64,000 nt of DNA from Streptomyces sp. V4I2 (GCF_030817655.1 NZ_JAUSZM010000003.1:6014001-6078000); one strand, 5' to 3'. Shown: positions 41,697 to 50,343, numbered from the stretch's first letter. Numbers and translations: made by a program. Notes: generated from the letters alone by a model not told the origin.

Positions 41697-42338
41697 ATGA
41701 CCGAGCACCACGAAGACGGCGTCGGCTCCGAAGCCTCCGAAGCCTCCGAAGCCTCCGACGACAAGGCGCTGGAGCGCGTCATCGCGGTCCGCGCCCGTGA
41801 GTACCGGCAGGCGGCCGGGCTGTCGGTCGGTGAGATGGCGATGCGGGTCGGTATCTCCAAGGCCATGCTGTCGAAGATCGAGAACGCCCAGACCGCGTGC
41901 AGTCTCACCACGCTCTCCCGGCTCGCGCGCGGTCTCGACGTCCCGGTCACCGCCCTGTTCCGCGGTATGGACGACGAACGCGAGGCCGTCTTCGTCCCGG
42001 CCGACCACGGCGCTCGGATCGTGCGGCGGGGTACGAAGGTCGGCCACGAGTACGCCCAACTCGGCTCGCTCCGGGGCGCCCACAAGCGCATGGACGCCCT
42101 GCTGGTCACGCTGACCGAACAGAGCGAGGTCTTCCCGCTCTTCCAGCACGCCGGTACCGAGCTCCTCTACATGCTGGAGGGCGTCATGGTCTACGGCCAC
42201 GGCAAGTCCAGCTACACCCTGCGCCCCGGCGACGCCCTCCAGTTCGACGGCGAGGCCCCGCACGGCCCCGAGCGACTGGTCGAACTGCCCATCCGCTTCC
42301 TGACGGTGACGGCCTTCGGGGACAGCCCGCAGCACTGA
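41697..42338 (+). CDS. XRE-cupin transcriptional regulator
   Basis: The 213-residue protein has a helix-turn-helix (AREYRQAAGLSVGEMAMRVGISKAMLSKIENAQTACSLTTLSRLARGL, about residues 35-80) and a C-terminal cupin (HAGTELLYMLEGVMVYGHGKSSYTLRPGDALQFDGEAPH). Near the N-terminus a 9-bp TCCGAAGCC unit is repeated three times, giving SEASEASEA, a likely unstructured tail. It lies between the oxidase and the ammonium transporter and is a good candidate for the factor binding the shared 39-bp motif. Confidence 0.88.
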   Translation: MTEHHEDGVGSEASEASEASDDKALERVIAVRAREYRQAAGLSVGEMAMRVGISKAMLSKIENAQTACSLTTLSRLARGLDVPVTALFRGMDDEREAVFVPADHGARIVRRGTKVGHEYAQLGSLRGAHKRMDALLVTLTEQSEVFPLFQHAGTELLYMLEGVMVYGHGKSSYTLRPGDALQFDGEAPHGPERLVELPIRFLTVTAFGDSPQH

Positions 42339-42370
42339 AACCTGGCCTTAATCGGCCACAGAGGTGTCCT

Positions 42371-42409
42371 GTAACGCACGATCGGTCTACTGCGGTGAAA
42401 CAACGTTTC
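42371..42409 (+). promoter_or_regulatory. 39-bp motif shared with the glnT promoter
   Basis: Second copy of the motif at 36173-36211, with GTAACGC, GTCTACTG and AACAACG at identical spacing, 31 nt upstream of the transporter start. The GAAACAACGTTTC part is nearly palindromic. This suggests co-regulation of the first and last units of the nitrogen region. Confidence 0.55.
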
Positions 42410-42440
42410 CTTCGGCTGGACCTCTCCGCGGAGTGTGCGC

Positions 42441-43736
42441 ATGGACACCGGAAGTACCGCTTGGATGCTCGCGAGCACGGCACTCGTCTGTCTGATGGTG
42501 CCGGGCCTGGCGCTCTTCTACGGCGGCATGGTCGCCGCCAAGAGCGTCCTGAACATGATCATGATGACCTTCGGGTCCGTCGCCCTGGTCGGCTGCATCT
42601 GGGTCGTCTACGGCTTCTCGGCCTCCTTCGGCGACTCCATCGGCGGCGCCGGCCTGCTCGGTGACGTCTCCGAGTACTTCGGCATGAGGGGCGTCATCGC
42701 GGACGACCCGAAGGCGGTCATCCCGCTCTCCGTCTTCGCCGCCTTCCAGGCCCTGTTCGCGGCCCTCACCGCCGCGCTGATCTGCGGCGCGATCTCGGAC
42801 CGCATCAAGTTCGGCGCCTGGATGGCCTTCACCGGCATCTGGGTCACGCTGGTCTATCTGCCGGTCGCCCACTGGGTGTTCGCCTTCGACGGCAAGGGCG
42901 TGGTGGGCGGCTGGATCGTGAACAAGCTCGGCGCCATCGACTACGCAGGCGGTACGGCCGTCCACATCAACTCCGGCGCGGCGGCGCTGGCCGTGATCCT
43001 CGTCCTCGGCAGACGCATCGGCTGGCAGAAGGAGGGCGGACAGGAACGCCCGCACAACCTCCCCCTGGTGATGCTCGGCGCGGGCCTGCTGTGGTTCGGC
43101 TGGTTCGGCTTCAACGGCGGCTCCGCGCTGTCCTCGGGCAACGCCGCCTCCGTCGTCGTACTGAACACCTTCACCGCCACCTGCTCCGCGATGCTCGGCT
43201 GGCTCCTCGTCGAGAAGGTCCGCGACGGCCACTCCACGACTCTCGGCGCCGCCTCCGGCGCCATCGCCGGCCTGGTGGCGATCACCCCGTCCTGCGGCGC
43301 GGTCTCCCCGGTCGGCGCCCTCGCCCTCGGCGCCGTCGGCGGCGCCGTGTGTGCTCTCGCGGTCGGCCTGAAGTACAGGTTCGGCTACGACGACTCCCTC
43401 GACGTCGTCGGCATCCACCTCGTCGGAGGTCTCACCGGCACCCTGCTGGTCGGCGTCCTCGCCACGTCGGACGCCCCGAACGGCGTCGACGGCCTCCTCT
43501 ACGGCGGCGGCCTCTCCCTCCTCGGCAAGCAGGCGGTCGGCGCCTTCGCCGTCCTCGCGTACTCCTTCGCCGTGACCTGGCTGATCGCCAAGGCCCTGGA
43601 CATGACGATGGGCCTGCGCGTCCGCCCCGAGGTCGAACAGGAGGGCGTCGACGTCCACCTGCACGCGGAGAGCGCCTACGACCTCACTCACTCGCCGACC
43701 ACCGTCCCGACCCCCGAGCCTGCCGCTGCGGGATAG
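42441..43736 (+). CDS. amt: Ammonium transporter
   Basis: The 431-residue protein has 11 membrane helices. Amt/Rh signatures are present: LMVPGLALFYGGMV, DYAGGTAVHINSGAAALAV with the pore histidine, LWFGWFGFNGGSA, and DVVGIHLVGGLTGTLLVG with the second pore histidine. The ATG at 42441 is preferred over a GTG 6 nt upstream. There is no adjacent PII (glnK) gene, which usually follows amtB in Streptomyces, so this is a secondary transporter tied to the amine region. Confidence 0.93.
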   Translation: MDTGSTAWMLASTALVCLMVPGLALFYGGMVAAKSVLNMIMMTFGSVALVGCIWVVYGFSASFGDSIGGAGLLGDVSEYFGMRGVIADDPKAVIPLSVFAAFQALFAALTAALICGAISDRIKFGAWMAFTGIWVTLVYLPVAHWVFAFDGKGVVGGWIVNKLGAIDYAGGTAVHINSGAAALAVILVLGRRIGWQKEGGQERPHNLPLVMLGAGLLWFGWFGFNGGSALSSGNAASVVVLNTFTATCSAMLGWLLVEKVRDGHSTTLGAASGAIAGLVAITPSCGAVSPVGALALGAVGGAVCALAVGLKYRFGYDDSLDVVGIHLVGGLTGTLLVGVLATSDAPNGVDGLLYGGGLSLLGKQAVGAFAVLAYSFAVTWLIAKALDMTMGLRVRPEVEQEGVDVHLHAESAYDLTHSPTTVPTPEPAAAG

Positions 43737-44058
43737 GGGCCCACCCTCCGCCGCCCAACTGTTACGGCTGCCGCCCCCACAGGCTGCCCGGGTGAACCGC
43801 CCCGGTTCGAATGGAGACTCGATTTCATGAAAGTCCCCATGTCCCTACGGTGACGCCTTGGAGGCGTGAAAATTGAGAGCGGCGGCCGTCCGTCGACGTC
43901 GACCGAGCCTTGGGCCGGGAGCCCGCGTGAAAGTCTGATGCCGGAGTCGGCCCGAGGGGCCATGCACTGTTGCCACGAGCACGCCGTTCAGACTCCCGCT
44001 CTCCCCTCCCGCTCCCGGGCGGCCGCTGCCTGTCGGTCCCGGCATGAAAGGGGTGGGT
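43737..44058. other. Non-coding IS110 left end, possible bridge-RNA region
   Basis: About 320 nt separate amt from the IS110 transposase; no coding frame of quality is seen. IS110 elements have no terminal inverted repeats and in several groups the non-coding end next to the transposase encodes a structured bridge RNA. Short complementary stretches (CCTACGGTGACGCC, GGCGTG) occur near 43850-43870. No boundary can be placed by eye. Confidence 0.35.
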
Positions 44059-45381
44059 ATGGAGGCTGCGGAGCTCGAGACGGCCGAGGGCCTGGTGGAG
44101 AGGGTCGCCGCGATCGACGTGGCGAAGACGTCGGGCATGGTGTGCATGCGGCTGCCGCACCCGACCCGGGAAGGCCGGCGCGTGCAGGAGGTCTGGAACG
44201 TCGCGGCGACCACGAACGCGGTCCTTGAGCTAGGGGACCGCTTGCTGTGTCAGGGCGTGACCCGGGTGGTGATGGAGGCCACCGGGGCGTACTGGAAGGT
44301 GTTCTTCTTCCTGCTGGAGGCGCGAGGGCTGGAGTGCTGGCTGGTCAACGCTCGTGACGTGAAGAACGTCCCCGGCCGCCCCAAGACCGACAAGCTGGAC
44401 GCGATCTGGCTCGCCAAGCTGACCGAGCGCGGGATGCTGCGACCTTCGTTCGTCCCGCCCAAGCCGGTCCGGCAGCTTCGTGATCTGACCCGTACCCGCA
44501 CCGTCCTGACCGAGGAACGGACCCGGCACAAGCAGCGCGTCGAGAAGCTGCTGGAAGACGCCCAGGTCAAGCTGTCCACCGTGGCCACCGACATCTTCGG
44601 GGTGTCCGGGCGGGCCATGATGGAGGCAATGATCGGCGGCCAGCGGGACCCGCGATTCCTGGCCCAGATGGCCAAGGGCAAGATGACCGCGAAGAAGGAC
44701 GCCCTGACGCAGGCGCTCACGGGGCAGTTCGAGGAGCATCACGCGTTCTTGTGCCGCACGCTGCTGGACACCATCGACCACCTGACCGCCCAGATCGACA
44801 GGCTGTCCGCCCGGATCACCAACGCGATCAGGGACTTGCCCGGACCCGACTGCCCCGATGCCGGCGACGACGGTGACAGCAGCAGGCCGGGGCCGGGGCT
44901 GGTGAAGCGACTGGACGCCATCCCGGGCGTCGGTCCGGCCACCGCACAGATCCTGCTGGCCGAACTCGGCCCGGACATGCGGGTATTTCCCACCCCGGAC
45001 CATCTCGCGTCGTGGGCGAGGCTATGCCCACGCACCGTGCAGTCCGGAGCCAAGCAGTCCTTCGGCCGCACCGGCAAGGGCAACCCCTGGCTCAAGGGCG
45101 CCCTCGGCGAGGCGGCGATGGCCGCCTCCCGCACCGACACCTTCCTCGGTTCCCGCTACCGGAGAATCGTCAAACGCCGTGGCCACAAGAAGGCCCTGGT
45201 CGCCGTCGCCCGATCGATCCTGGTCATCATCTGGCACCTCATCAACAACCCCGAGACCGAGTACCAAGAGCTCGGCTCCGATCACCACCAGCGTCTGATC
45301 GACCCGGCCCGGCGCACCCGCGACCTGGTCCGTCAACTGACCGCGCTCGGACACCAAGTCACCCTCGCCCCAGGCCTCTGA
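44059..45381 (+). CDS. IS110-family transposase, apparently intact
   Basis: The protein has about 440 residues from an ATG after AAAGGGG (an ATG 15 nt upstream is possible). The N-terminal RuvC-like DEDD domain (AAIDVAKTSGMVC, VVMEATGAYWKVFF, KTDKLDAIWLAKLTERG) and the C-terminal Tnp_20 domain with SGAKQSFGRTGKGNPWLKGAL are complete. The catalytic Asp, Glu and Ser are all in place. It is a full-length recombinase of the bridge-RNA-guided type, likely recently active. Confidence 0.9.
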   Translation: MEAAELETAEGLVERVAAIDVAKTSGMVCMRLPHPTREGRRVQEVWNVAATTNAVLELGDRLLCQGVTRVVMEATGAYWKVFFFLLEARGLECWLVNARDVKNVPGRPKTDKLDAIWLAKLTERGMLRPSFVPPKPVRQLRDLTRTRTVLTEERTRHKQRVEKLLEDAQVKLSTVATDIFGVSGRAMMEAMIGGQRDPRFLAQMAKGKMTAKKDALTQALTGQFEEHHAFLCRTLLDTIDHLTAQIDRLSARITNAIRDLPGPDCPDAGDDGDSSRPGPGLVKRLDAIPGVGPATAQILLAELGPDMRVFPTPDHLASWARLCPRTVQSGAKQSFGRTGKGNPWLKGALGEAAMAASRTDTFLGSRYRRIVKRRGHKKALVAVARSILVIIWHLINNPETEYQELGSDHHQRLIDPARRTRDLVRQLTALGHQVTLAPGL

Positions 45382-45402
45382 CTGCCTGACCCGAACCAAC
45401 CC

Positions 45403-45432
45403 GAGCGTCCGTCCGGCACCGGCCGGACGCTC
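45403..45432 (+). terminator. Hairpin after the IS110 transposase
   Basis: A 9-bp stem GAGCGTCCG / CGGACGCTC with a 12-nt loop lies 21 nt past the transposase stop. No T-tract follows, as is common for Streptomyces terminators. It may also mark the right end region of the element. Confidence 0.55.
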
Positions 45433-45476
45433 CCGCATGCCCTCAGGATCCTGGATTTTCCGTTCAGGATCGAGTC

Positions 45477-45803
45477 ATGGCACGACCTTCCCGTTACCCG
45501 CTCGAGCTCCGCCGTCGCGCGGTGCGCATGGTCGCCGAAGTAGGCGACGACTACCCGAACGAGACGGCCACCCTGCAGGCGGTGGCCGAGAAGCTCGGCA
45601 TCGGCTCCCGCGAGACGCTGCGGAACTGGGTGAAGCAGCACGAGATCGACGCGGGGACACGTCCGGGGACGACGACGGAGGAGTCCGCCCAGCTCAAGGC
45701 GTTGAAGAAGGAGAACGCCGAACTGAAGCGGGCCAACGAGATCCTGAAGGCCGCGGCGAGTTTCTTCGCGGCCGAGCTCGACCGGCCACACACACGCTCG
45801 TAG
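45477..45803 (+). CDS. IS3-family transposase OrfA
   Basis: The 108-residue protein has a helix-turn-helix (YPLELRRRAVRMVAEVG...AVAEKLGIGSRETLRNWVKQHEID) followed by a leucine-zipper-like coiled coil (SAQLKALKKENAELKRANEILKAAASFFA). It is a complete OrfA. OrfB would be made by frameshifting near 45780, but is truncated here, so the element should be inactive. Confidence 0.88.
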   Translation: MARPSRYPLELRRRAVRMVAEVGDDYPNETATLQAVAEKLGIGSRETLRNWVKQHEIDAGTRPGTTTEESAQLKALKKENAELKRANEILKAAASFFAAELDRPHTRS

Positions 45804-46027
45804 CGTTCATCGACGAGCACCGGGACCGTTTCGGCGGCGTCGAGCCGATCTGCAGGACGCTCACCGAGCACGACTGCAAGATCGCCCCTTCCACCTACTA
45901 CGCCCACCACAGACGGCGGAGCACGCCGTCGGCCAGGACCGTGCGGGACGCCGAACTGAAGGAACAGATCAGCGAGGTCTTCGAGGCCAACTACCACGTC
46001 TACGGGGCGGTTTCTTTGTTTTTTTGA
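45782..46027 (+). pseudogene. IS3-family transposase OrfB, truncated
   Basis: In the -1 frame relative to OrfA, THTLVAFIDEHRDRFGGVEPICRTL...YYAHHRRRSTPSARTVRDAELKEQISEVFEANYHVYGA is the start of an IS3 OrfB (the HTH_21 region). At YGA it stops matching (VSLFF, stop), so the whole DDE catalytic domain is missing. The break coincides with a T-rich stretch and the 57-bp repeat that follows. Confidence 0.82.
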
Positions 46028-46082
46028 CCTTGGAATGTGTGCTCGAAGGGCTTCTTCGGGCTGTGCATGGAAGGCGTAGGTC
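46026..46082 (+). repeat. 57-bp sequence with ends like the att-associated repeat
   Basis: It begins GACCTTGGAAT and ends GCGTAGGTC at nearly the same spacing (57 nt) as 4169-4226 and 27084-27141, but its interior is different and contains a CGAAGGGCTTCTTCG hairpin. It begins exactly where IS3 OrfB is cut, so it may be the end of a sequence that replaced the IS3 tail. Confidence 0.4.
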
Positions 46083-46386
46083 AAAGATTTCACTCCCCGG
46101 GATCGGGGACGCGTTGTTGATGTCGGATGAGGCCGCTGACCTGCTTTTCTTGAGATGCTGCTGATCGACGCAGCCCGCGGTGTTCTGGAGGAGCCCGAGG
46201 GACTCTGGGCGGAGGCTGAGAGAGGCTCTGCTTTTGTGCCCAGTCGACAAGGCGGAGTTCGGACGCGCAGTGTACGGGTTCGACATGATCCAGGCGTTTC
46301 GCGGCGGGTCCCCTCAGGCGACGTCACGCGGCCAACTCCCGTCGCAGCAGCCGCAACGCGGAGATGATCAGGAGAGCAACGGCTTC
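46083..46386. other. Gap between IS3 scar and decarboxylase
   Basis: Roughly 300 nt with only short, unconvincing frames on either strand. The sequence CGGAGATGATCAGGAGAG near 46355-46375 has no partner gene. Best read as IS debris plus the terminator zone of the minus-strand operon. Confidence 0.4.
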
Positions 46387-47724
46387 TCAGGCCGCCTCGT
46401 CGGCGCCAAGCGTGACACCTCCGGTTCGGGCGAGGACATGGTGGACGGTCTCCGCGGGGCGAAGTAGCCCGAATCGGATGCTTCCGTCGGCAGCGATGCG
46501 CACGCCGTGAACAGCTGGGTCGGGAAGGCTGTTGTAGTGGAAGGGCGTGGAGGAGTAGTAGGCGCCGGTGTCGAGGAGGGCCACGATGTCGCCGGGTGCG
46601 AGCCTGGGCAGCGGGCGGGCCTGGGCGACCAGGTCGCCGGCGAAGCAGCAGGGGCCCGCGATGTCCTGGGGTACGGCTTCTCCGACCTTGAGGGAGCCGC
46701 CGGGGTCATGTGCGGTGATCCGCAGCGGCCAGGCTTCGGGCATGAACACCGTCCGTGTGGCCACCTGGGCACCTGCGTGGGTGATCGCGATCGGGCGTCC
46801 GCCGGAGGTCTTGGTGTATTCGACGTACGCGGCGGTGAATCCGTTCTTGGCCAGCAGGGACCGCCCGAACTCGGTGACGACCTGGTAGTTGCCGCTGAAC
46901 AAGGCCGGTGCGTGGGCCTGGAGGCGAGCGACGTACTCGTCGAAGCCCGGCGTCGGCTCGTCGCTGCCGAAGTTGACGGGCAGTCCGCCGCCGATGTCGA
47001 TGCCGGTCACCTGGTGCCGACCGAGGTCGGCGTTGACCTTGTCGGCGAAGGCCACAGCCTTCGCGATGCCTTGGGCGATCAGATCCAGCGGGCAGCCCTG
47101 CGACCCGACGTGGGCGTGGACCCATGTGAGCCATGGACGGTCCCGGTATGCCTGCAGGAGCCGCTCCCGATTGCCGTCGTCCTCCAGCGCTACGCCGAAC
47201 TTGGAGGTCGCGGTGGCCGTACTCATGGCGGCGATCTCCCCGCTGCCGACCTGAGGGTTGATCCGCACACCGATCCGGGAGGTGGACGAACGGACTGCGA
47301 GGATCTCGTCGACGCGCGAGAGTTCCTGGAAGTTGTCCACGTTGACCGTGACACCCAGGGCCAGGGCTCGGTCGAGGTCCGCGCGGGTCTTGGCCGGGGA
47401 GTCGAAGACGATCCGTTCGGGCGCGAAGCCGGCGGCCAGGGCCTGGGCGAGTTCGCCGTGGCTGGCGACCTCGCACCCCATGCCGTGCGTCCGCAGTTCC
47501 GCCAGCACCGGCACCAGGCAGTTGGCCTTCGCCGCGAACGTGTGCAGGGCCTGGACCGTGGGCGGGAAGGCACGGTGCAGCGCCGCGACACTCGCGGCGA
47601 CGCCGTCGAGGTCGACGAACGCCGCCAGTACGGCATGGTCGGGGTCGAGAAGCCGGTCGTGTACGGCCGCGCGCAGGATGCGTTCGCGTCGCTCGGCTGC
47701 TTCGGCTGCTGGGGAGGTGGTCAT
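46387..47724 (-). CDS. PLP-dependent decarboxylase (diaminopimelate-decarboxylase-like)
   Basis: The 445-residue protein has the fold-type III barrel with Lys in TFAAKANCLVPVLAEL (PLP Schiff base), VASHGELAQALAAG, VHAHVGSQG, DIGGGLPVNFG and the C-terminal GPCCFAGD...GAYYSS, where the catalytic Cys precedes the Asp. It resembles LysA and ornithine/arginine decarboxylases; its neighbours (importer, gamma-glutamyl hydrolase) suggest an imported basic or gamma-glutamylated amino acid as substrate. ATGA overlap with the upstream gene. Confidence 0.88.
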   Translation of the reverse strand: MTTSPAAEAAERRERILRAAVHDRLLDPDHAVLAAFVDLDGVAASVAALHRAFPPTVQALHTFAAKANCLVPVLAELRTHGMGCEVASHGELAQALAAGFAPERIVFDSPAKTRADLDRALALGVTVNVDNFQELSRVDEILAVRSSTSRIGVRINPQVGSGEIAAMSTATATSKFGVALEDDGNRERLLQAYRDRPWLTWVHAHVGSQGCPLDLIAQGIAKAVAFADKVNADLGRHQVTGIDIGGGLPVNFGSDEPTPGFDEYVARLQAHAPALFSGNYQVVTEFGRSLLAKNGFTAAYVEYTKTSGGRPIAITHAGAQVATRTVFMPEAWPLRITAHDPGGSLKVGEAVPQDIAGPCCFAGDLVAQARPLPRLAPGDIVALLDTGAYYSSTPFHYNSLPDPAVHGVRIAADGSIRFGLLRPAETVHHVLARTGGVTLGADEAA

Positions 47725-48473
47725 ATCGATCCTTCCGGACTCTGCCGAGCGGCTGCGAACCGGCTGCAGGACGAGACGAAGTCGTCGAAGAGATTGCGAT
47801 GGGCCTGTTGGTCCATGAGCTCTTCCGGGTGGTACTGGACGCCTACGATCCACCGGTCGGGGTCTCCTGCCTCGACGGCTTCAACGGTGCCGTCCTCCGC
47901 TGTGGCGACCACTCTCAGCGCCGGTGCCGGTCTGGCGACGGCCTGATGGTGCAGGCTGTTGACCCGAAGGAGCCGGGCATCGGACAGTCCGGCGAGGCGG
48001 GAGTCGGCTGCGATCCGGAGCTCGTGGACCTCCGATTTCAGCGGCAGAACCTGGAGATGGTCGACCGGGCCGCCGGGCTCCAGATGCTGGACCAGGCTGC
48101 CGCCCAGGGCGACGTTGAGGATCTGACAGCCTCGACAGATGCCGAGTATGGGCATGTCCAAGTCGGCCGCACAGGCGATGGCGTTCATCTCCAGAGCGTC
48201 GAGGTCCTCGTCGATGACCGTCTTGGGGTGCACCTCCTCTCCGAAATGGCGGGGATGCGGGTCGACTCCGCCGGGGAGGAACAGGCCGTCGACGCGTTCC
48301 ATCACGTGCCGGATCGCCGCGTCGTCGGTGCCGGGCATGACGGCGATCGGTATCGCTCCCGAACTCGTAAGAGCCTGTACGTAGCTGTCGGCCAGCCTGA
48401 AGACGGACGGATGGTCAGGCAGGTCCCGTCCCAGGGTGACCGCGATCAGCGGTCGACGGACGACGTCACACAC
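47721..48473 (-). CDS. PuuD-like gamma-glutamyl hydrolase (class I amidotransferase fold)
   Basis: The 250-residue protein has catalytic Cys in ILGICRGCQILNVALGGSL, and the His-Glu pair in VQYHPEELMD. VDGLFLPGGVDPHPRHFGE is typical of peptidase C26 proteins such as PuuD. These hydrolyse gamma-glutamyl amides. The GTG at 48473 with GAGAGGG upstream is preferred; a TTG 33 nt further up also keeps the frame. It is followed by the decarboxylase. Confidence 0.87.
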   Translation of the reverse strand: MCDVVRRPLIAVTLGRDLPDHPSVFRLADSYVQALTSSGAIPIAVMPGTDDAAIRHVMERVDGLFLPGGVDPHPRHFGEEVHPKTVIDEDLDALEMNAIACAADLDMPILGICRGCQILNVALGGSLVQHLEPGGPVDHLQVLPLKSEVHELRIAADSRLAGLSDARLLRVNSLHHQAVARPAPALRVVATAEDGTVEAVEAGDPDRWIVGVQYHPEELMDQQAHRNLFDDFVSSCSRFAAARQSPEGSI

Positions 48474-48559
48474 AGGGGTGTCCCTCTCTTTCTCTTTGTG
48501 GCACAAGGGAGTCGGTGAGCAGTCGCGGTCCCGAACCGGACACGCGGAGCGACAGCGGC

Positions 48560-49345
48560 CTACAAAACGCTGTCGAGGAATGTTTTCGTTCTGTCGTGCT
48601 GCGGGTTGCTGATCACGTCGGTCGGAGCACCGGATTCGACCACTACGCCGTCGTCCATGAAGACGACCTGGTCCGCCACCTCGCGGGCGAAGCCGATCTC
48701 ATGGGTCACGACGATCATCGTCATGCCGCTCTTCGCCAGATCGCGCATCACGTTCAGCACATCGCCGACGAGTTCCGGGTCCAGGGCCGAAGTCGGTTCG
48801 TCGAAGAGCATCAGCTTCGGATCCATGGCGAGCGCCCGGGCGATGGCCACCCGCTGCTGCTGGCCACCCGACAGTTGAGCCGGATACATGCCCGCACGAT
48901 CGGTGAGACCGACTCGCTCCAGTAGCTCCATGCCTCTGGTGCGGGCGTCGGCCTTGCTCCGGCGCGCCACACCGACCGGGGCCTCGACGATGTTCTCCAA
49001 CGCCGTGAGGTGGGGGAACAGGTTGAACCGCTGGAAGACCATGCCGATACTCCGGCGCTGAGCAGCGATCTGACCGGGTTTCATCTCGCGGGCACGATCA
49101 CCGTGTTCGCGGTAGCCCATCAGCTCACCGTCGACGTATATGCGCCCACCGTCTACCCGCTCCAGGTGGTTGATACAGCGCAGGAAGGTCGACTTGCCCG
49201 AGCCCGAGGGCCCGAGCAGGCACATCACCTGCCCACGCTCGACACGGAGATCGATCCCCTTGAGCACCAGGTTCGCGCCGAAGCGTTTGCGGACGTCCCG
49301 CGCCTCCACCAACGGCTTCGGTCCGTCGATGGCCTGCGTGTTCAT
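48560..49345 (-). CDS. Amino-acid ABC transporter ATP-binding protein
   Basis: The 261-residue protein has Walker A GPSGSGKST, Q-loop MVFQRFNLFPHLT, signature LSGGQQQR, Walker B LMLFDEP and His-switch VTHE. It matches the GlnQ/HisP group of polar amino acid importers. Its start overlaps the permease stop (ATGA). The gap to the hydrolase gene is 86 nt. Confidence 0.95.
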   Translation of the reverse strand: MNTQAIDGPKPLVEARDVRKRFGANLVLKGIDLRVERGQVMCLLGPSGSGKSTFLRCINHLERVDGGRIYVDGELMGYREHGDRAREMKPGQIAAQRRSIGMVFQRFNLFPHLTALENIVEAPVGVARRSKADARTRGMELLERVGLTDRAGMYPAQLSGGQQQRVAIARALAMDPKLMLFDEPTSALDPELVGDVLNVMRDLAKSGMTMIVVTHEIGFAREVADQVVFMDDGVVVESGAPTDVISNPQHDRTKTFLDSVL

Positions 49346-50343
49346 GCGTCTCCTTCTGTTGTTGCGTCGGTGCGCGCGACCTGTGAGACACGGGTCCGCA
49401 CCCGGCTCACCAGGCGGCGCGCCCGCTGCCAGGGCGTCAACGGCAGGCTTCGGTCGGTGCCGCGGCCGTATCTGCGCTCCAGGTAGTACTGCGGTACGGA
49501 GAGCACGGAGGTGAGGACCAGGTACCAGGCGCTCGCGACGATCAGCAGCTCGACCTGGTGCAGGTTCTGCGCCGAGATCCAGCTGGTCTGCGTGTAGAGC
49601 TCCGGCACCGCGATGAGCTGGAGCAGGGCCGTGTTCTTGAGCATGGAGATCGTCTCGTTGCCCATGGGCGGGATGATCACCCGCATCGCCTGGGGCAGCA
49701 CGATGCGCCGCAGGGTGTACCCGGGCGACATCCCCAGCGAGTGGGCCGCTTCGACGTTGCCGTGATCGACCGAGAGCAGTCCCGCGCGGACGATCTCGGA
49801 GGCGTACGCGGCCTCGTTCATCCCCAGGGCCAGCAAGCCGGCGACGAAGGGGGTCACGATCACATTGGTGTCCGCGGAGGCGAACTGAATCGAGGTGAAG
49901 GGGATACCCAGGGTGAGCGTCTGGTACAGCAGGCCGAGGTATCCCCAGAACACGATCTGAACGAGCAGCGGGGTGCCCCGGAAGAACCATGTGTACGCCC
50001 ACGACATCACGCGCAGTACCGGGTTCGCGGACAGCCGCATCACAGCCAGCAGGATGGCAAGCGTCGTCGCCAGCGCCATCGAGCAGCCGGTCAGCGCGAC
50101 CGTGAGCAGGACACCTCTGACGATCCGCCCGTCGAACAGGAAGTCGGCGATCGTCAGGTGCTCGATGTTCGGGTTGCGCCAGAGCGAGAACATCCAGCCC
50201 GTACACAGGGCGATCAGCACCGTCGCGGCCACCCATCGTCCCGGGTGCCGCAGGGGCGTGGCAGCCACATCGTGCGTCCCGGCGGTACGCAGGCCGGGGG
50301 CGAGCGGGCTCGCCTTCCCGGTGCTCACGATCTCGTCCGTCAC
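49342..50343 (-). CDS. Amino-acid ABC transporter permease
   Basis: The 333-residue protein has a hydrophilic N-terminal ~40 residues, then about 5-6 membrane helices. The ATPase-contact loop EAAHSLGMSPGYTLRRIVLPQAMRVIIPPMGNE is the EAA motif of HisM/GlnP permeases. A C-terminal basic tail (~45 residues) extends past the last helix. Overlaps the binding-protein gene. Confidence 0.93.
   Translation of the reverse strand: MTDEIVSTGKASPLAPGLRTAGTHDVAATPLRHPGRWVAATVLIALCTGWMFSLWRNPNIEHLTIADFLFDGRIVRGVLLTVALTGCSMALATTLAILLAVMRLSANPVLRVMSWAYTWFFRGTPLLVQIVFWGYLGLLYQTLTLGIPFTSIQFASADTNVIVTPFVAGLLALGMNEAAYASEIVRAGLLSVDHGNVEAAHSLGMSPGYTLRRIVLPQAMRVIIPPMGNETISMLKNTALLQLIAVPELYTQTSWISAQNLHQVELLIVASAWYLVLTSVLSVPQYYLERRYGRGTDRSLPLTPWQRARRLVSRVRTRVSQVARTDATTEGDA

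Noticed and set aside
43790..43815. T-loop-like GGTTCGAAT after the amt gene as a fourth tRNA fragment
   Set aside because: Only nine bases match; no acceptor or anticodon-stem sequence is nearby.
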